Source of the DNA: Pseudomonadota bacterium
GTDB lineage: Bacteria; Pseudomonadota; Alphaproteobacteria; Caulobacterales; Caulobacteraceae
Reading direction: 5' to 3'
DNA length: 10,091 nucleotides
NCBI GenBank assembly: GCA_023433655.1
Contig: JAEYUE010000099.1
Location: forward strand, 1 to 10,091
Below, one piece after another: positions 7,113 to 10,091 of this stretch (positions are counted from its first letter, which is position 1; each line of letters begins with the position of its first letter). The notes below the pieces were generated by a model, which worked only from the letters and a program-made list of their open reading frames with translations, was not told the origin of the DNA and searched no databases. Made by a program: the position numbers and the translations under genes.

Positions 7113-7128
7113 GGTTGACTCTACTAAC
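7113..7128. promoter_or_regulatory. Operator-like repeat, copy 2 (candidate HxlR site)
   Basis: GGTTGACTCTACTAAC matches copy 1 at 11 of 16 positions and begins exactly 21 bp later, two helical turns, so two dimers would sit on the same DNA face. It lies directly upstream of the HxlR ATG and includes the TTGACT hexamer of the candidate promoter for the divergent VOC gene, so occupancy would be expected to repress in both directions. Confidence 0.5.
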
Positions 7129-7144
7129 ACGCGGGCGCAGCCTC
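7115..7144 (+). promoter_or_regulatory. Candidate sigma-70 promoter for the VOC–DUF1428 genes
   Basis: TTGACTC at 7115-7121 fits the -35 element used by Caulobacter-type housekeeping sigma factor (TTGACGS). A weak GCAGCCTC at 7137-7144 falls near the expected -10 position but matches GCTANAWC poorly. The -35 lies inside operator copy 2. The call rests mainly on the -35 hexamer and the context. Confidence 0.35.
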
Positions 7145-7174
7145 TCCAACACCGAACGACGGAGCGCCCTCCCC

Positions 7175-7666
7175 ATGAGCGACAAGATCCTCCCCTGCAT
7201 CTGGTACGACGCCGGCCAGGCCCGCGCCGCCGCCGAATTCTACGTCTCCCTCGGACTGCCCGACAGCCGGGTCGACAAGGTCCACGCCAGCCCGGCCGAC
7301 AACCCCTCCGGACCCGCGGGCGCGGAACTTGTGGTCCAGTTCACGCTCGCCGGCCGTTCATACCTGGGCCTGAATGGAGGACCCCAGTTTCCGCAGAGCG
7401 AGGCGGTCTCCTTCATGATCCTGACCGACGACCAGGCCGAGACGGACCGCTTGTGGAACGCCATCGTTGCCAACGGCGGCGAGGAGAGCGTGTGCGGCTG
7501 GTGCAAGGACCGCTGGGGCGTCAACTGGCAGATCATCCCGCGCCGCCTGATGGCCTTCTACGACGACCCCAACCCCGCCCGCGCCCGCGCCGCCTTCGAG
7601 GCCATGATGCAGATGCGGAAGATCGACATATCCGCCCTTGAGGCCGCCGCCGACGCTGAGTCGTAG
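7175..7666 (+). CDS. PhnB-like VOC family protein
   Basis: 163 residues of the PhnB/3-demethylubiquinone-methyltransferase-like branch of the VOC fold. Visible marks: the opening ILPCIWYDAGQARAAAEFYV, the central SYLGLNGGPQF with the family's LNGGP turn, the second-module strand SEAVSFMI followed by DRLWNAIVANGGEE, and the hallmark CGWCKDRWGVNWQIIP at 107-122. Proteins of this branch are mostly uncharacterised despite names borrowed from phosphonate or ubiquinone genes, and I assign no substrate. The start is ATG at 7175 with GGAG at 7161-7164, 10 bases upstream; the frame is open further upstream but without a better start. A DUF1428 gene follows after 44 bases on the same strand, and an HxlR regulator diverges upstream, which suggests that this pair is the regulator's target. 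Confidence 0.88.
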   Translation: MSDKILPCIWYDAGQARAAAEFYVSLGLPDSRVDKVHASPADNPSGPAGAELVVQFTLAGRSYLGLNGGPQFPQSEAVSFMILTDDQAETDRLWNAIVANGGEESVCGWCKDRWGVNWQIIPRRLMAFYDDPNPARARAAFEAMMQMRKIDISALEAAADAES

Positions 7667-7710
7667 GGGTCCTCGCGCCTGAACAACCCCCACCCCCCGG
7701 AGCCCCCGCC

Positions 7711-8061
7711 ATGTCCTACATCACCGGCTTCCTCATCCCGGTAAAAGCTGAGAACAAGGACCGCTACGTCGAGTCCGCCCGCAAATCCTGGCCGCTGTTC
7801 CAGAAATACGGCTGCCTCGAGCAGGTCGAATGCTGGGGCGAGGACATCCCGCCAGGCAAGGTCACCGGCTTCGACCTCGCCGTGAAGCAGGAGGACGGCG
7901 AGACGGTCGTCTTCTCCTGGCTGCGCTGGCCCGACCGCGCCGCCGCCGACAAATGCTTCGCCGAGATGATGAACGACCCCGACTTCGACGGCATGGACAT
8001 GCCCTTCGACGGCCAGCGCATGATGTGGGGCGGCTTCGCCCCGGTGTTCGAAGGCAAGTAG
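7711..8061 (+). CDS. DUF1428 family protein (YbaA-like)
   Basis: 116 residues, close to the family's usual length. DUF1428 proteins have a dimeric alpha-beta barrel (ferredoxin-like) fold and no established function; E. coli YbaA is the best-known member. Visible family features: MSYITGFLIPVKAENKDRY at the start, the YGCLEQVECWGEDIPPGKVT strand pair, VFSWLRWPDRAAADKC in the middle, and the conserved end MPFDGQRMMWGGFAPVFEG. The start is ATG at 7711 with GGAG 8 bases upstream. It follows the PhnB-like VOC gene by 44 bases and likely shares its transcript and its HxlR control; both products are small-molecule-binding folds. A strong hairpin 10 bases past the stop may end the transcript. Confidence 0.9.
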   Translation: MSYITGFLIPVKAENKDRYVESARKSWPLFQKYGCLEQVECWGEDIPPGKVTGFDLAVKQEDGETVVFSWLRWPDRAAADKCFAEMMNDPDFDGMDMPFDGQRMMWGGFAPVFEGK

Positions 8062-8071
8062 ACCCCGTCGT

Positions 8072-8190
8072 CCCTTCCCCGTTCCGAGGGAATGGGAAGG
8101 GGGATCGCTCGAGCCGCGCAGGGGCGAAGGCGGTTGGAGGAGTGAGACCGCGAGGGGCGCTGCGCCCCTGTCCAAACCTGACTCCCCCTT
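8072..8190. repeat. Hairpin-rich intergenic element, possibly a dispersed repeat
   Basis: Three stem-loops lie in a row. CCCTTCCC (8072-8079) pairs with GGGAAGGG (8094-8101) and continues inward as TTCC/GGAA. GCGGT (8130-8134) pairs with ACCGC (8147-8151). AGGGGCGC (8153-8160) is an almost perfect palindrome with GCGCCCCT (8162-8169). AAGGGGGA (8097-8104) is the inverse of TCCCCCTT (8183-8190), so an outer stem could enclose the last two. This architecture resembles REP/MITE-like intergenic elements of alphaproteobacteria, and the wording looks familiar, but I cannot confirm other copies. The first hairpin may act as a transcription terminator or mRNA-end stabiliser for the DUF1428 gene, although no T tract follows. 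Confidence 0.5.
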
Positions 8191-8258
8191 GCCGCCGCGC
8201 CCACCCCTACCCTAACCTCCGCGTGCATGCCGCCCCGGCGGCGCCGCGGAGCTTCACC

Positions 8259-8609
8259 ATGATCCTGCTTGTCGCCTCCCTGATGGCCGTCGCCATCGAA
8301 CCGGTCCCGACACCCCAGGCGCAGACCCGCACCGTGTCGTGCAACCTGACCATCGGAAACACCCTGCACACCGGCGACGACTGCGTGCTGCGCCGCCTGT
8401 CGGCCGATCGCGAGGAGCTGCGCGGCGGTGCGCTGAGACTTGAGATCGTCTACCGCACCCGCACACCCGAGCGGCAGCAGGTCACCCTCAACGGCCGGCC
8501 CGGGACCCAGACTCCGCTGTCCAGCGGCGCCGGCTTCAGCGGCATCACCGAAAACGCCTTCGGCCCGAACTCCGTCGCCTACCAATGGTGGCCGCGCAGG
8601 GGGGAGTGA
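8259..8609 (+). CDS. Small, probably exported protein of unknown function
   Basis: 116 residues, family not recognised. The N-terminus MILLVASLMAVAIEPVPTPQ is hydrophobic and could be a short signal peptide, but it has no basic residue before the hydrophobic core. The rest is polar and beta-rich in appearance, with two cysteines (C28, C42) that could pair, and an aromatic end (AYQWWPRRGE). The start is ATG at 8259 with GGAG at 8248-8251, 7 bases upstream, which is a good ribosome-binding site. The frame is open far upstream through the DUF1428 gene and the hairpin element, but only because it shadows them. Its stop overlaps the start of a tiny membrane-protein frame (GTGA), suggesting coupling. 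Codon choice is like that of its neighbours. Confidence 0.65.
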   Translation: MILLVASLMAVAIEPVPTPQAQTRTVSCNLTIGNTLHTGDDCVLRRLSADREELRGGALRLEIVYRTRTPERQQVTLNGRPGTQTPLSSGAGFSGITENAFGPNSVAYQWWPRRGE

Positions 8610-8758
8610 CGCCGGCGCCTGCCCGGGCGGGATGGCGCGACTGGGTGCTCTTCGCGGCGGCCGGCCTGCTGTGGCTGGCGCTGCGCCTGCTGGTCCTTTT
8701 GCTATTCCTCGCCCCCGTCGCCGGCCTCGCCCGGCTGGCGCTCGCGGCGATTGGCTAG
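8606..8758 (+). CDS. Very small single-pass membrane protein (about 50 aa)
   Basis: A short frame that is easy to miss. From GTG at 8606 it encodes 50 residues: a polar start with TPAPARAGWRDW, then an almost continuous hydrophobic run (VLFAAAGLLWLALRLLVLLL and onward to LAPVAGLA) and a short tail ending LALAAIG. It would span the inner membrane once, or twice in hairpin form. The GTG overlaps the previous gene's TGA as GTGA, a common coupling arrangement; the G-rich AGGGG at 8598-8602 is only 3 bases away. An alternative in-frame ATG at 8585 would give 57 residues. The frame ends in TAG at 8756-8758, sharing CTAG with the extensin gene's stop, as the other convergent pairs here do. Function unknown. 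Confidence 0.55.
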   Translation: MTPAPARAGWRDWVLFAAAGLLWLALRLLVLLLFLAPVAGLARLALAAIG

Positions 8759-9504
8759 CGGCAGAAGCGGGTGTCGGTGGCCTCCAGGTGCAGGTGATCC
8801 TGATGCACCGTATTGTAGTCAGGGCTCAGCACGGTGCCGAAGATGCGGCAGGCGTCGTCACGGATGCGGCGCAGGAATCGCGCCTCGGCTCCGTCGCCCT
8901 GCCAGTCGTCGGACAGGGTGATGCGGCGTCCGTCCCTCAGTCGGAGCCCTGCGACGTCCAGCGCCGCCGCTTGGGAATGGGCGCTGATCCGGGTGCTGCC
9001 GACGCCGTTGTTCACGTTGCGGCAGGCGTAGGTTCCGAAATGGTCGATCTGGACCACGTCCGAGCCGAGGATCTCCCGCGCCGCCGGCTCCAGCGACTGC
9101 CGGCGCCAGATGCTGACCGCCAGGGCCAGCCGGCAGGTCATTTCCGGCTGACCGGGACTCATCCGCGCGACAGTGCCCATGTCGGCGCCCAGCAGACCCG
9201 CCTGGATCTGGTGGCAGGATTCACTGTCGATCCGGTCAGGCCTCGGACTGAAGTCGACCCGGGCCGCCGTGAGTTCGGCGACGCAGCGCGTGAGCTCGGC
9301 GCTTTCCCTGAGCACGGCCGGGCGTGTTCCGCCGTCGATCGGCCGGTCGACCAGCCCGCCGACCAGGGGCGCTTCGGGGCGTCCCGGGGCGTCCGGGGAT
9401 GGTCGCGGCGCAGAGCGATCCGGGAGCATCGGGCTGCAGCCGGCCAGCAGCGCCGCAAGGCCGGCGGTGAAGATCGATCGGAGCGAGTTTGGACGCGGCC
9501 TCAT
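8755..9504 (-). CDS. Extensin-like C-terminal domain lipoprotein (peptidase M15-like fold)
   Basis: 249 residues from the ATG at 9504. The N-terminus MRPRPNSLRSIFTAGLAALL followed by AGC gives a lipobox with Cys23, so the mature protein is probably lipid-anchored in the envelope. A Pro-rich linker (about 24-50) leads to the extensin-like C-terminal domain, common in alphaproteobacteria and related to LAS/M15-type peptidases: SAHSQAAALDVAGL at 174-187 (H176, D183) and VHQDHLHLE at 233-241 (H237, H239) give the expected zinc His/Asp/His pattern. Six further cysteines (C74, C97, C124, C161, C219, C248) could form disulfides. A cell-wall peptide role is plausible but unproven. GTG at 9513 would add three residues. 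It lies downstream of, and on the same strand as, rpoD, but the rpoD terminator separates them. Confidence 0.87.
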   Translation of the reverse strand: MRPRPNSLRSIFTAGLAALLAGCSPMLPDRSAPRPSPDAPGRPEAPLVGGLVDRPIDGGTRPAVLRESAELTRCVAELTAARVDFSPRPDRIDSESCHQIQAGLLGADMGTVARMSPGQPEMTCRLALAVSIWRRQSLEPAAREILGSDVVQIDHFGTYACRNVNNGVGSTRISAHSQAAALDVAGLRLRDGRRITLSDDWQGDGAEARFLRRIRDDACRIFGTVLSPDYNTVHQDHLHLEATDTRFCR

Positions 9505-9558
9505 TCCCGGCACGCTAGCTGATTCCCGGCGCCGTACGCTTCACGCCGCCGCGAGCGG

Positions 9559-9579
9559 AAAGGCGGCCTCTCGGCCGCC
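9559..9579 (-). terminator. Intrinsic terminator after rpoD
   Basis: On the minus strand GGCGGCC, loop GAGA, GGCCGCC make a 7-bp GC stem with a GNRA-type tetraloop, followed by TTTCC. It begins 15 bases after the rpoD stop. The T run is short, as is common in GC-rich genomes. Confidence 0.7.
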
Positions 9580-9594
9580 GTCGCCGATGCCGCC

Positions 9595-10091
<497 letters not shown>

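Noticed and set aside
8440..9522. 360-codon plus-strand open frame opposite the extensin-like gene
   Set aside because: Antisense shadow in GC-rich DNA; the minus-strand gene has a lipobox, conserved cysteines and M15-like motifs.

Overview
The window looks like a stretch of ordinary chromosome from a high-GC alphaproteobacterium, most likely Caulobacterales and probably close to Brevundimonas. The grounds are the strong G/C bias at third codon positions, tightly packed genes, an alphaproteobacterial-type extensin-like lipoprotein, a 3D-domain protein with the N-terminal lead-in typical of that class, and the C-terminal part of a primary sigma factor. The taxon is an inference from protein character, not from a search. 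I see no tRNA, rRNA, CRISPR array, insertion sequence, phage gene or attachment site.

Layout, left to right. (1) 1-1231, minus strand: glutathione-dependent formaldehyde dehydrogenase followed by the first 35 codons of a VOC/glyoxalase-like protein; this is a formaldehyde or aldehyde detoxification operon that continues to the left. (2) 1276-2007, plus: a class III (CobB/SIRT5-type) sirtuin, divergent from the dehydrogenase. (3) 2004-3816, minus: a secreted S1/P1-type zinc nuclease followed closely by a TrmJ-family tRNA 2'-O-methyltransferase that probably starts at TTG. (4) 3817-4278: a 462-bp gap with no convincing gene. (5) 4279-4896, plus: an exported 3D-domain cell-wall protein. (6) 4893-7112, minus: four co-directional genes, namely an HxlR-type regulator, a divergent QueD/PTPS-like protein, a small membrane protein and a DUF962 (Mpo1-like) membrane protein. 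(7) 7175-8061, plus: a PhnB-like VOC protein and a DUF1428 protein, divergent from the HxlR gene across a short AT-rich region with two operator-like repeats. (8) 8062-8258: a hairpin-rich intergenic element. (9) 8259-8758, plus: a small secreted protein of unknown function, overlapped at its stop by a very short membrane-protein ORF. (10) 8755-9504, minus: an extensin-like lipoprotein. (11) 9559-10091, minus: the end of rpoD with a good intrinsic terminator.

I did not find a new defence, mobile or biosynthetic system. The most noticeable patterns are as follows. All three convergent gene pairs overlap by exactly four bases through a shared CTAG, so each gene ends in the other's TAG. Two dyad-like operator repeats lie 21 bp apart at the HxlR promoter. 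The QueD-like protein has lost the usual zinc histidines. The sirtuin keeps only half of the zinc cysteine tetrad. An mRNA hairpin places the ribosome-binding site of the QueD-like gene in a bulge.
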